Assembly: GCA_903813345.2 (NCBI GenBank)
Contig: CAIIXF020000004.1
Location: forward strand, 6,159,525 to 6,223,524
DNA length: 64,000 nt
Direction: 5' to 3'
DNA from: Owenia fusiformis
Taxonomy: Eukaryota; Annelida; Polychaeta; Sabellida; Oweniidae
The notes beneath the pieces are model-generated. The model ran no database searches. It was not told the origin of the DNA and saw only the letters and a list, made by a program, of their open reading frames with translations. This document shows positions 26,135 through 37,185 of this stretch, piece by piece (position 1 is the stretch's first letter; each line of letters starts with the position of its first letter). The position numbers were made by a program, and so were the translations under genes.

Positions 26135-26340
26135 ATATATCGTCTTCCCAATCTTGTTAGGAGATGATCAACATCTGGCGATGTCGTGCCCTTGATATTG
26201 ACAAGCCCTGATGGAAGAAATTCACGATCGCTGAAATTGACACTCGCGATTGATTTCCATGCCACTTCATGTTCCACAGAGTCAATGACAGCGACTACAT
26301 TCCCAATTATGGCTTTACTATCGGCATGTGATAAGGACAT
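26135..26340 (-). CDS. Possible coding exon, unrecognised
   Basis: A minus ORF starts with ATG at 26340 and reads about 67 codons before a possible donor (AT|GTATGT near 26138); the open frame itself ends at 26098. The peptide (for example NVVAVIDSVEHEVAWKSIA and VNFSDREFLPSGL) has a balanced, protein-like composition, unlike the low-complexity ORFs nearby, and codons in the stretch are relatively GC-rich for the window. An in-frame stop directly precedes the ATG. I do not recognise the family. It could be an exon of the ANF-receptor gene region, a separate small gene, or chance. Confidence 0.25.
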
Positions 26341-26929
26341 TTATCTTGAATGCTACTTCAGTTCCTTTTTTAGTCTCCACGGTTATTCAGAAGTGCCTTT
26401 GGAAACAGCTTATTAAATTAACAAGTCCAACTCTCTTAGAGTAATCATTCCCGATAATGCTTGGAAAAGACGTGTGTTTAACTCAGAGTTACACCTTGTA
26501 TGAGTAATCATATCATTTTTTCTTGTACATAAGATCATACCATACCCGTCCGGCCAAGAAACCAGGACTGGTTTTTTCTGTCACACCATTCGAGACTGAA
26601 TTCGTATCTTTAAAAGATGGTGAGGCGCCTGCCTCGTCTCACCCATACTCGGCTACGCCCATTGTTAGTCATCTCCGATTCTATCTTTGAATTTGAAATT
26701 GCTTTGCGAATGGATTTTGTCTCTGGACTTCGAGACTGGTTTCCTCTATCTCACATCATTTGAGACTAAATGTTTTATCTTTTTTGAGCACAAGTATCAA
26801 CAACGATTTTTGATGTCATGAGTATTGTATATCACTTTAAAAAAAAGAAGATTATTGCAATGACTTCAGTATGAACGAAATAAATCTTGGTGTTCTGGTC
26901 CTGGCTTTTGATATTGACTCTCGATTAGA

Positions 26930-27135
26930 GGGGTTGGAGGGTGTTAGACATTATTTCTTTTCACCTTAGATCATGGTAATGGAATATATAAGCACTAGTG
27001 CCAATACTATATTAGGGTCTGTTTTAGGGTCTGTTTTTCTTGTGACAGGTTCACACGTCGAGTTTGCTTTCCTTGCTTTCTTAATAGTTTCTTAATAGTT
27101 TTTGGTACTTTCCCTTTGACTCTTGTGGTTAGATA
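26930..27135 (+). repeat. Dispersed repeat family D, copy 4
   Basis: Shares TTTCTTTTCACCTTAGATCATGG, GGGTCTGTTTTTCTT, GAGTTTGCTTTCCTTGC and TTTGGTACTTTCCCTTTG with the copy at 18765. It carries two small internal duplications (AGGGTCTGTTTT and TTCTTAATAGTT, each twice). Confidence 0.5.
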
Positions 27136-28307
27136 TTTGAAATTAAAACTATAAATATTTTCGAATTCAAAGTTATCACAACCTTATGATATCAAATTGA
27201 TCAGATGATTGCTACTCCCTTCCACTATTTATCATAGCTCATGGCTAGAACGACGGTATAAACTATACATTCATTATCAGTCTACGTTAGTGGAATACAG
27301 AGCATTTATCCTAAATTAGCGTCAGCTTCAATAGGACAAATGACTGACATACGATAGATGAAACTTCAAACAGATCCCGTTTAAACTATTTTTTCATTTT
27401 CTAACCGGAAACAACCTGCCTTTTCAAAGAAGAGCAACGTTTCATAAGTGGCCTTTTATTCCATCGGCAAGTTTCGTACTTTCTTGCTATGTACGTTAGT
27501 GTCACGGTTGGATAAATTGGGGCTCAACGTGATATTTTTTTAAAAGTATGAGGTATTTCAAAACTTTTTGTACAGTTTAAGAATGACATTTTGGCGATTA
27601 AGCATTTTATAGGCACTTTGCTAACCCTGAGGTGGTTCGATTTGGGCCATTTGGTTTTCTTGTGAATTGGACATTTTTATTTTGAAATGACAATATGAAT
27701 TGAGAGTTAGTGGAGTTTAACCTTTAAATAGTCCAAGAAACCTATTTGTGATACTGCAATTTTTTATTGGCAAGAATCATTGCCCCATTAAACATGATTT
27801 GTATCAAACTTTGCCCAACATTAACTGAAATAACCAGCTTGTCACTGTTTTTTAGCAGTTAATTTATTTTAATGTTAAAATTATACACTTATTGTGACTC
27901 ATTTTGCACCATTCATACACTTCTACCCGATTGGAGGCTCATAAATTCAAATTAAGCCATTGATTTAGTTAAAATGTACTAACTTTTCTCAGAAAAATAG
28001 CTTTGGCAATCCAGACATCAAAAATGTTGATTTTCATCCTTTATTGAGCAAAACATAGCAAAATTATTCAATGTTTACTCAAAAACAGGTCGCAGACCTC
28101 TTAATTGTAACATTCCAGGCACCTTCCGAAGGTTTGTGACTGAACAGTGGCTAAGAATTGTCAAACCCCGTAATTTTGAGTCCAGAAATCGAAAAATCAC
28201 AGACCTAATTTCTGGGAGATTTTAAGCCAATTAATAGCAGTTTTTGTGATTTCTCATAATGCTAATATGGATTACTCCACTATTAAATGGCCCCATACAA
28301 TTCAATT
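27136..28307. other. Unassigned AT-rich DNA
   Basis: Nothing supportable seen. Confidence 0.4.
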
Positions 28308-28739
28308 ACCCAAATGCGAGTAAGTAGTTACCAGTTTCACCACCAGGTGGCTGATTCGGGTCAATTAACATGGCAGGTATATAAGAAAGTTCCCTTAAAC
28401 TTGTATATTATCAATTTAAGTGGCTCAATTTTCATATAACCCTTATGTGTCTGATACTTATACTAATGAAAATATGTCCAGTAAAGCAAAATATTATCTG
28501 TCCACTAAAAGAAAAGATATTTCATTTTTTGTGATTTTATAGCATGGGGACTATGGGGAATCTCCCCGAGCTAGAAGTCACATTTTCAAAGAAAATTAAT
28601 TTTTCAAAGTTGATAAACACTTTTTAAAACCACATTTCTACATGTAATTTTACATGTAGATTTCAAATATGATATTACTTTGAATGAATTTTGAATTTTG
28701 AATGACGTAAATCAAGATTATTTCTACTCGCATCTGGGT
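28308..28739. mobile_element. MITE, family 3, copy 1
   Basis: The termini ACCCAAATGCGAGTA and TACTCGCATCTGGG are inverted. The internal sequence (CACCAGGTGGCTGA, GGGGAATCTCCCCGA, TAGAAGTCACATTTTC, ACATGTAATTTTACATGTA) matches 43767-44192 along its whole length. Two palindromes lie inside. It has no coding capacity. Confidence 0.85.
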
Positions 28740-30307
28740 TATTGAAAAACATGATTTCAGTTACCAAACCACATATACAGTACCACGTTATAGCTCCTAA
28801 TATATGTCCCTTGAAACTCGAAATGTCTCTAGAAAAGAGAGCCATCAAAATCAAAAGATCCGACCGCTTTTTCCGCCATCTATTCGAATTTTCAACACTT
28901 TTCAACAGGTTCCAAACTCAAGACCACCGTCACAAAAAGTCAAATATTTGAAGTGAACCAAATAATTTTGAAATACTTTTTATGAAATTATATACACACG
29001 AGATAAACAAAATAAAATGTAGTCTGTAAGAGATTTTTACTGGTGATTGCACTGATAAAACTGGATTTCCATCAACCATTTTAAACATAGATTTTTTGTA
29101 TCAACCATTATCCCGATTTTAAACATCGATTTTTTGTCTTTAGTTTTTCAACAGCGACATCTGTGGAGCAATTCTTTCGGATTTGAAGAGCTCTTCAAGG
29201 ATTTGTATTCGCAAACAAACGACAGTGAATGTAGTCTTCGATTAAGCTGCTAATTTTATCTCTCTCGACAACCAGTCATTTCCGGATTTTCAATCAGAAC
29301 AACGGAGAGGTCTACATAAAAACTAATAATTAACGGAACTTTCTTATTTTGCCATTCCGCCTGTGTATAAAATAAAATGTGTTTCAAAATAAAACTGTGT
29401 AAAAAGGATTTTTCTCACTTACTACAAATGATAGAGTATTAAAAGTATGATAGCAGTCATTTGTTAGACTCGTGTGTGATATTCGTATGAAGCACAGTCG
29501 AGAATTAATCATATTTTCAACCTGAAATATGGCAATTGCGGAATTATTGATCTCCTAAGTTCCATTGTCTTCTGGGATCAGACCGACATGCAAATGGGAT
29601 ACCGGGCAATTATGTTCCATTTTAATATGGGTCCTTATCGCCCCGATTGAATATAAACAAATAAGATGTCAAGTTGAATAAGTTCAATTAGGTCACAATA
29701 TAAATCAATGGATCGAAATAAGAATGAAATACATTTGTATATGTCACAAGCCATTTCAATTGCGAAACGAAAACGCACCAACTTAATCTTGAAACAAACT
29801 GAAATTCAGTAATTGAATTGGAATTCATTGTGCAAAGCTCAATGAGTGATTGAATGAGCCAATGTGGAATGCATGCTAATTGAATAGTAACGACCCGATA
29901 TAGTTTGAATCCGAAGTTGAGAAGTCAAAGATCTCTTTACCATGTCATTTGGTGTATCAAATGTAGGTACATGGTGCTTCTTAAAAACGTGACATCAACA
30001 ATAATTGTAATGATATATGAAAGAATATACTCGAGGCGTCCATATCGGCCTTAATCACAAAAAAGAATAGACAATGTTTGAAGTTATGGGTATCAAGTGT
30101 GTAAATGTAACACTTCAAAATAATTGAAAAATGAAGGTTTCTTTTTATTATTTAAGAAGATCTTCCATATATAAATCACCACTTCCACATCACAATCTAA
30201 TCTAATCAAATCATTTTGATATTTATCTAATATTTTTTTAAATGTTGGCCTTTTCAAAAACTGAAGGTGACACATAATGTCGTAAGCAAAGTAATATTGT
30301 TAAGTGA
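28740..30307. other. Unassigned AT-rich DNA
   Basis: A small duplication of TTTTAAACATAGATTTTTTG lies at 29079-29140. No gene supported. Confidence 0.4.
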
Positions 30308-30856
30308 CATGGCGTAGAATAATGGAAATAACGTCACAACGCATGCGCGTAAATCGACATTTCATGGTCCAAAGATTTCAATGGAGAGCAGTCTTCATCA
30401 AAATTTAAAATCTTAATAACTTTTTAGCAAATCATTTATTTTCTTAGGATTCAACGGATCCGTGTTACAACCAACGAAGTGTTCATCTTGATATATAAAA
30501 CAGCAAAATCCATCCACAGATCTTTCGGCCTTTTAATGATTTAATTTTCGGGATATTTTGCTAAAATCCCCCATTGGCCGCCATTATAAACATTGAAAAA
30601 ACCCAAATCCTCATCATTTCATATCATTCGTTAAGTGATCTAAACAACTCCAATCGCTTAGGATTCAACGGATTCTAAGAGATCAAAGCTAATACAAATT
30701 GTTGACAACCCCCGTTTTAATATTTGCCGCATAATCTTTCGGCCTTTTAGGTTATAAATTTGTCAATATTTTGATTTTCGACCATTAATGACGTACTTTG
30801 ATCCGAGATTCATTGTCCCGGGATTCATGACGCTATTTCCATTATTCTACGCCATG
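30308..30856. mobile_element. 549-bp TIR element with 6-bp target duplication
   Basis: CATGGCGTAGAATAATGGAA at the left is the inverse of TTCCATTATTCTACGCCATG at the right, and AAGTGA directly flanks both ends (30302-30307 and 30857-30862). Internally it has two related halves, each with CTTAGGATTCAACGGAT and ATCTTTCGGCCTTTTA. It is non-coding. Confidence 0.85.
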
Positions 30857-30944
30857 AAGTGATAACGAAGTCGCATCTGTTGCCCTTTTAACAGAAGTGA
30901 CATTCAAATGGTGTAATGATGATATATAGTATTCTGATGAGGGT

Positions 30945-31715
30945 GTCCTTATTGTGCAGCCTTTCAAACTCTTGGGATAGGATACCACACGAGTGTTAAA
31001 TACATAATAGGGAGGTACCTTTTAATTCAGTATTTCAAACTCTCGGAGAGCATATCAAACGAGTGTTTAATACATAATAAGGGTGTACCTTTTTATACAG
31101 CCTTTCAAACTCTTTGAAGAGCATATCAAGCGAGTGTTTAATACATAATAAAGGTATACCTTTTTGTTCAGCCTTTCAATTTTTTTGAAGAGCATATCAA
31201 GTGAGTGTTTAATAATAATAGGGGTACAGCTTTCTCAAACTCTTTGAAGAGCATATCAAGCCAGAGTTTAATATATAATAGGGGTAGCTTTCTCTAAATC
31301 TTTGAAGAGCATATCAAGCGAGAGTTGAATATATAAAAGGGGTAAAGTTTTTTCAAACTCTTTGAAGAGCATATCAAGCGAGAGTTTAATATATAATAGG
31401 GGTATACCTTTCACAAACTCTCTAAAGAGCATATTAAGCGAGTGTTTAATATATAATAGGGGTATACCTTTCTCAAACTCTTTGAAGAGCATATCAAGCG
31501 AGAGTTTAATATATAATAGGGGTATACCTTTCTCAAACTCTTTGAAGAGCATATCAAGCGAGAGTTTAATGTATAATAGGGGTATACCTTTCTCAAACTT
31601 TTTGAACAGCATATCAAGCGAGAGTTTAATATATAATAGGGGGATATCTTTTCAAACTCTTGGAAGAGCATATCAATTGAGTGTTTCATAAATAATAGGG
31701 GTATACTATTTTGAC
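30945..31715. repeat. 60-bp minisatellite, about 13 units
   Basis: The unit is CTTTGAAGAGCATATCAAGC plus GAGAGTTTAATATATAATAGGGGTATACCTTTCTCAAA. The central units are exactly 60 bp; outer units are 60-64 bp and more diverged. Because 60 is a multiple of three, both strands give 20-residue repeating peptides (ORFs at 31268-31612, 31362-31691 and 31411-31734). Three readable frames and no conserved reading argue against coding. Confidence 0.95.
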
Positions 31716-31813
31716 GATATAGTGACAAATGCAATCCGTTCTTTATCCTTTTACGTGTTCCATTAGAACCGATATCAAAATCACAAGCATATTTTATTAA
31801 CCATTCCTTAATT

Positions 31814-31934
31814 CACGCCCGGTGATCGTACAAATGGGATGGAGGGGGGGGGGGATTAGGCGATTTCTGCAAAAAAACACAAAAATTTGGAAGATGTATT
31901 TTTTTCAATCCCATTTGTACGATCACCGGGCGTG
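31814..31934. mobile_element. 121-bp MITE with perfect 27-bp TIRs
   Basis: CACGCCCGGTGATCGTACAA begins a 27-bp terminal repeat whose exact inverse ends at 31934. TAATT is duplicated directly on both sides (31809-31813 and 31935-31939). A poly-G run fills part of the interior. Perfect TIRs and an intact target duplication suggest a recent insertion. Confidence 0.92.
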
Positions 31935-31939
31935 TAATT

Positions 31940-32576
31940 CTGATTTACATTCATCACCATCATTTTATGACGATTGTGTAATCGACGTACAAATGCCATG
32001 TTCATTATAAACAAAGGGATTTGACAGAGCATGTTCGCCCTAATTCGTCTTCTTTAATCGCTTTGAACTCACAATAGACATGATTAGTGTGGTACATTGA
32101 TATACTTCATCAAATCAATTTTATTAGAGTATGATTAATCCAGGTTTAACTTTCGACTGAACTAAGTATATCAATTGTCGATTCAATCGGATTTGTCTAC
32201 CCACTAGCTCTATCCTCGCAAAGAGTCCAACATTAAATGCCAGAAGGCAGAGTGACAAAATTGTAAGCATCATGTACAGGGTGTTTTTATTAAGATCGTT
32301 TCCTAACAAATCACAAATCCTAGATTTCTACTGTATGTGCTTTAAATTGGAGATATTCCCATTGATCTATAGTATTTACTTTGTTTTAGATTACAATTTT
32401 GATTCGTGAATAGCAGGAGTGGATGAAATGTTTGTTTTACGTTAATCTATAGTTTGGGATAGTGTGGTTTATTTTCTTGTTACTTTTGGATGCCATTAAA
32501 CCTCCCATAGAAAGTCAAAGAGGCTTAGATTCGAGATCACCAGCAAAACGTTTATTTATATACACGTACAGTATGT
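31940..32576. other. Unassigned DNA with partial family D copy
   Basis: 32430-32500 resembles repeat family D. TACAGGGTGTTTTTATTAAG at 32275 looks like a solo end of a TA-flanked element. No gene. Confidence 0.4.
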
Positions 32577-32577
32577 A

Positions 32578-33437
32578 CAGGGTGTTAAAAAAACGCAACC
32601 CAAAGAAATCGCTATATCTTGAAAAATACTGGTTCAATTATATTCATATTTTCAGGAAATAAAGAAGAGACTGTGTATCTATAGCCCCTGTAGATGGTTA
32701 GTTGTAAAACATGATGCCTTGGACACCTGCTCAAAAGACAGTTGTACTAGGAAAATACGAAAAACACAGTCAGGCGTGACAGCAACCTCAAAAAAATTAA
32801 ATAACTTTCTAACCATAGTGTTTTGGCTCTTCAAATTTGGCACACATCATCTTCATTCACTGTATGGTAAATCTGTAGAGTGAAATCAAAATCACTTCAG
32901 GGACTTTACAGTTATGGTTGAAATGCTTTCAAATCGCAGTCAAACGCCCTGGTTCAGGGAGACTTAAGAAGGCATTTTGAACATTGAGTGAGGATAATTT
33001 GTGCTAAATCTGAAGTGCCAAAACACCATGGTTAGAAAGTTATTCGGTTTTATTGCTGTGGCAGTCACCTCTGACTGCATTTTCATATTTTCCAAGAACA
33101 ACTGTCATTTGAGCAGGTGTCCAAGGCATCATGTTTTACAACTTATTGACAAAGGAGCTATACATACACAGTCTCTTCTTTCTTTTCCTGAAAAAATGAA
33201 CATAATTGAATTAGTATTTTCCAAGATATAGTGATTTTCCATTCGCGTTTTTTTTGTATTTTGCTAGTACAACTGTCTTTTGAGCAAGTGTCCAAGACAT
33301 CATGTTTTACAACTAACTAACAACAGAGGCTATACAAACACAGTCTCTTCTTTCTTTCCTGAAAATATGAACATAATTGGATGAGTATTTTCCAAGATAT
33401 AGCGATTTCCTTTGGTTGCGTTTTTTTAACACCCTGT
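32578..33437. mobile_element. TA-flanked foldback element with duplicated right arm
   Basis: CAGGGTGTTAAAAAAACGCAAC with AAATCGCTATATCTTG is inverted almost perfectly at the right end (CAAGATATAGCGATTT with GTTGCGTTTTTTTAACACCCTG), within TA flanks. The left arm (32580-32800, with GTGTTTTTCGTATTTTCC on its complement, CACCTGCTCAAAAGACAGTTG) is inverted twice at the right (about 33060-33235 and 33240-33437). Both copies carry CAACTGTC...GTGTCCAAG...CATCATGTTTTACAAC. No transposase. The ORFs here are arm reads. Confidence 0.9.
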
Positions 33438-33639
33438 ATAAAAAATGTTATCCTAAACTATGATATAACGACCCGGATGTAACGTACACACAACGAAACA
33501 ATAGCAATAGCTAAGATACCTCTTCATCCGCATTTTAAGAAAACATATAAAAATCGTCTATTGTCATTAGTCAGAGAACAGTTAGCTTCACCCCATGGGA
33601 TCTTTCACCCTGTATGGCCTGGTTAATACCTTGATAAGC

Positions 33640-33980
33640 AGCTTAGAAAAATATCTGAATATAACAGCCGGTCAGAGAAAATGGCACTCATAGAAAAAGA
33701 CCCGAATAACACAGACTGTCAGAGAAAATGGCACTCATAGAAAAATACCCGAATAACACAGCCTGTCAGAGAAAATGGCACTCGTAGAAAAAGACCCGAA
33801 TAACACAGACTGTCAGAGAAAATGGCACTCATAGAAAAATACCCGAATAACACAGACTGTCAGAGAAAATGGCACTCATAGAAAAATACCCGAATAACAC
33901 AGACTGTCAGAGAAAATGGCACTCATAGAAAAATACCCGAATAACACAGCCTGTCAGAGAAAATGGCACTCATAGAAAAA
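33640..33980. repeat. 47-bp minisatellite, about 7 units
   Basis: The unit is GTCAGAGAAAATGGCACTC plus ATAGAAAAATACCCGAATAACACAGACT, repeating every 47 bp. Variants alternate between ATACCC and AGACCC and between GACTGTC and GCCTGTC. Confidence 0.95.
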
Positions 33981-34170
33981 ACAAGACATATGGACACTAG
34001 CTTGATGATATTAACTTCGGCATGAAGTCTCATTATAGTCGTTTGTCATTAGAATACGATATTCCAAACTATGATCGAACTCACACAAACACAAAATGTC
34101 TAAAAATGTATACCGGCCCATCTCACCGACTAAGCTAGTATTCAACTATTATATAAATCATCCATTACTA

Positions 34171-34636
34171 CCAGGGTGGTCAAATAAAATGGCAACCCTG
34201 CTGCTATTTTTCCTCATATCTTTGTCATTTTAGAAAAGTACTTCTGATATTTGGTACATGTGTACATCATTAATTTCCTACCAGCCTACAATATTTCATG
34301 ACCATCGAATTGACAGTTACAATGTTACAGCACCTTAAATATCATGCTCCAGAGGCCAATATTACGCTTTGGGCAAACCTCCACCCGTCGTCCAAAATGT
34401 TCATACCTGACTTGTACCTATGGGATATGCCAAAGATAAAGTGTAAAAAATGACCTCGAGGGCAATTATAGATCCCAAAAAAGGAGATCATAATTGTCAT
34501 TCAGGCCATACATAATAAGGATTGCAGTCGGGTCATAGTAAACGTGTGCAGGTGTGCAGGTAAATATCAGGGAGTAATTCCCTCAAATGAAAAAGATATG
34601 AGGAAAATATAGGGTTGCCGTTTTTGACCACCCTGT
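34171..34636. mobile_element. TA-flanked TIR element, about 466 bp
   Basis: CAGGGTGGTCAAATAAAATGGCAACCCT at the left pairs with AGGGTTGCCGTTTTTGACCACCCTG at the right, and the pairing continues through TTTTCCTCATATC. It is flanked by TA-containing sequence. Its CAGGGTG start links it to the element at 32578, so both probably used a related Tc1/mariner-type transposase. It is non-coding. Confidence 0.85.
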
Positions 34637-36491
34637 ATCATATTAGGGAGTTTCAGCTTGCATATTAAATCGAAACGCCAACCTGTACGTATGAACAATC
34701 GCCCATTGCAAATTCATCGCTAAAATGTACTTAAATCGCTTACATTTAAACTTACGAGCAATAAGCAATTACGTTCGCGTTTAGGTTATGAAAAACAGTG
34801 CAAGCTTAAAATCCCTTACATTTAGAGGACGTAACCCCGAACCGATTGGAATGCAAGTAATATGATAGTCAACCAGACAAAATGATACTCATTAGTATAA
34901 TATACAATATGTAACAAGACCTGCGTGGACACTTGATAATATTATTATGTTCCTTGGCAGTGCATATGGGGGGAAGGGGTAGTAGAGGCTTCGGATCCCA
35001 TAATGGAAAGAACCATTAGATTATAACTAATACGAAGTTATTCATCGGGAAATTGTAATGAGGATGCACAGATGTACACCCCCCTCCTTAAGTTTGGCAA
35101 CTGAAATTTTTATAGCGTGTGAAAGCCCATTCTGATACTCATCAAATCTTTTTGGCTTCAGCAAGAAATATTCGTCTAGAGAGAAGCTAAAATAAGCTTT
35201 TACAATAATTCGAAAAATGATGACTTTGATGAATTGTTCTGGACAAACGGGCTTTATATCATTTGATCCGGAAGAGGACTCCAGGTACCCAACTTATAAA
35301 TTGAGGCGTATTGGTGAACAGCATTGGCATAATTATACCCCTGGGAAAATCATGTAGAGAAGAGTATATCTAATCTTAGCGCATCGTATCAAACGTCACA
35401 ATTTGAAGACGTTTCTGTCACAGGGGGATCGATACAATAATGCATCCCGTGATACGTGACTTCCGGTTTTTCAAGATCTGGATAAGTATTTTCCATTGTG
35501 CGGTCGAATAAAACGCTCAATAGTCTTAATGGTACGTTAAGCTCATTTCAAGATCATCCGCGTCAATGCACCTTGTAATATTGAATATTGCATCGCAAAA
35601 TCTCTTTTGTAAATACCGAAGAATGGAAATGTAATTTTCATAATTGAGATAAATAAAATGCCCCGTTGAATCAAATCTAAAATTAGCTAATGCTTCACGG
35701 GAGCATGTTTCCGAAGTATTATTCAATAGAGAAAACGAGCTTATGAGATAAAACAATCCGTTATTGGAATCAGCGTATACTTGGGAATACGATACCAGTT
35801 TTCTTTGTTTCCAAAATTAAAGAGGCGGAGATATACACAGTGTACCCACGATTCAATGGTGTTTCGGAGAAATTAGTTATTTCGTTCATATACAGTATTC
35901 GAAGTTAGCGTTGTTATCTCGAGGAGCAGTGATTGCAAGATTACGTTTCTCGGAACAATCTAATTGACTCAATCAAATGCATTTCCTGATTTAGTTTATC
36001 GGCATTTGTCTAGATTTGTCTTGATTTAATTAAGATCACGTCAGATAAAGTTCAATCAACGTAGGTACACGCTGTGCAAATCCTACAATTATATAGTTAT
36101 GATCCGCTATATTCTTTCGATCTTTTTGACTCTTTTCGTACTTAGTTATTGTTAATCGTGAGTCTAAGGACTCGATTAAGTCTGATGAATATTGATATAG
36201 TAAGAAGGGGAAGGGGGGGGATAGTTTACTATAATTTTAAATACGTAATGTAAGATGTATGCAAGAAGATCGCCAATCTGAGAGAGGGCCATTTGAACTT
36301 GAAGATGTGGAGGAACCTATCCGATTAACTCTTGATCATTCTAGACATGAATACAACTTTTATCTATATATTTATGATATTTAGACTTCTATAATGTCTT
36401 GAGTGTTGTGTCAAGATATTTCAGAATTCTTACGATCGCTTTATGATCGAATGCCTTTTTAGATGAGAACCTGCACATAATGCTTTCTTAC
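34637..36491. other. Presumed intron of the ANF-receptor-like gene and unassigned DNA
   Basis: Contains the solo transposon end TACACCCCCCTCCTTAAG (35074). A 76-codon minus ORF (35526-35756, including KRFCDAIFNITRCIDADDLE) has an exon-like composition, but I can identify neither a family nor matching splice sites. The downstream exons of the receptor were not located. Confidence 0.35.
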
Positions 36492-37185
36492 CTTTGACAT
36501 TTTCTGGAATGGTTTTAATAATATCATCATCAACTGCTCTGCTATCAGTTTCAATTATCTTTTTAGCAATGAATCCCTCGTTGGATAATATTTTGTGAAT
36601 AACTCCCGACAGTTCAATCCATCTTCTGCCTGGAGATGCAACGATTACATAATTTCTCCATTTAAAATGGTTCAAAAGCGCGGCGTAAGCATTAGCTGCT
36701 TGGGAATCAGTGACCATTGTGTGGATTATTTTGTTACGCGGATGAGTATTGGGGCAAGTTGGGGTTATAAGGATGACGTTACTGTCTTCCGCAAAACGTG
36801 TTATGATGTCACAGTACTCAGTCCGGGGTGGTCCGATCCAAACCATACTTGTATTGTTAACTTTTGATGATACTTTTGATAGGCTTTCCATTGCCGAAGA
36901 AAATGAACACATAGGGTAGAATTTGACGCTTATATTCACTGATTCCCCGTGTGCAAATGCTTTTCCCATTTCAATTGCTTTAGTGGTTAAAGCACGATAG
37001 TGATCAGTCACAGTTGTCATATTGCCATCGTCTATACACTGGGGAATAAAAATCACCAAGTTAGAATTCGTTCTAGACGTCGCATATTGTGATAATCCAA
37101 ATACAGTATAAAATATTAGTATAAAAATATATATGATATTATAGAGTAAATGGTCGGCTCTTGTCAGTATTGAGAGTGGGCTCAT
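36492..37185 (-). CDS. First coding exon of an ANF-receptor-domain protein (receptor guanylyl cyclase-like), partial
   Basis: The minus ORF begins at ATG 37185 and reads 231 codons plus one base to a strong donor (AAAG|GTAAGA, 36486-36491), so the intron is phase 1. Residues about 10-35 form a hydrophobic signal or membrane segment. What follows resembles the type I periplasmic-binding/ANF_receptor fold: SMVWIGPPRTEYCDIITRFA, then VILITPTCPN, then AYAALLNHFKWRNYVIVASP. The GPP-x3-C followed by a HFxW-x3-I block is typical of natriuretic-peptide and other receptor guanylyl cyclases. N-glycosylation sequons NMT, NIS and NTS fit an extracellular domain. A likely acceptor (TTTGCAG|GAG) about 20 bp upstream of the ATG implies a 5' UTR exon. 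Transmembrane, kinase-like and cyclase exons were not found, so it may be a full gene with distant exons or a truncated remnant. Other ANF-fold receptors cannot be excluded. Confidence 0.75.

Noticed and set aside
31268-31734. ORFs on both strands encoding a 20-residue repeat protein
   Set aside because: They arise because the 60-bp minisatellite is a multiple of three. Several frames on both strands stay open equally, and there is no splice or promoter context.
33640-33980. CRISPR array
   Set aside because: The 47-bp units are contiguous with no unique spacers and no cas genes, and the sequence is eukaryotic. The same applies to the other regular arrays.
35526-35756. Second exon of the ANF-receptor gene
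   Set aside because: The composition is exon-like and the strand is right, but I could not match it to the domain or find phase-compatible splice sites. Left as a note in the intron entry.
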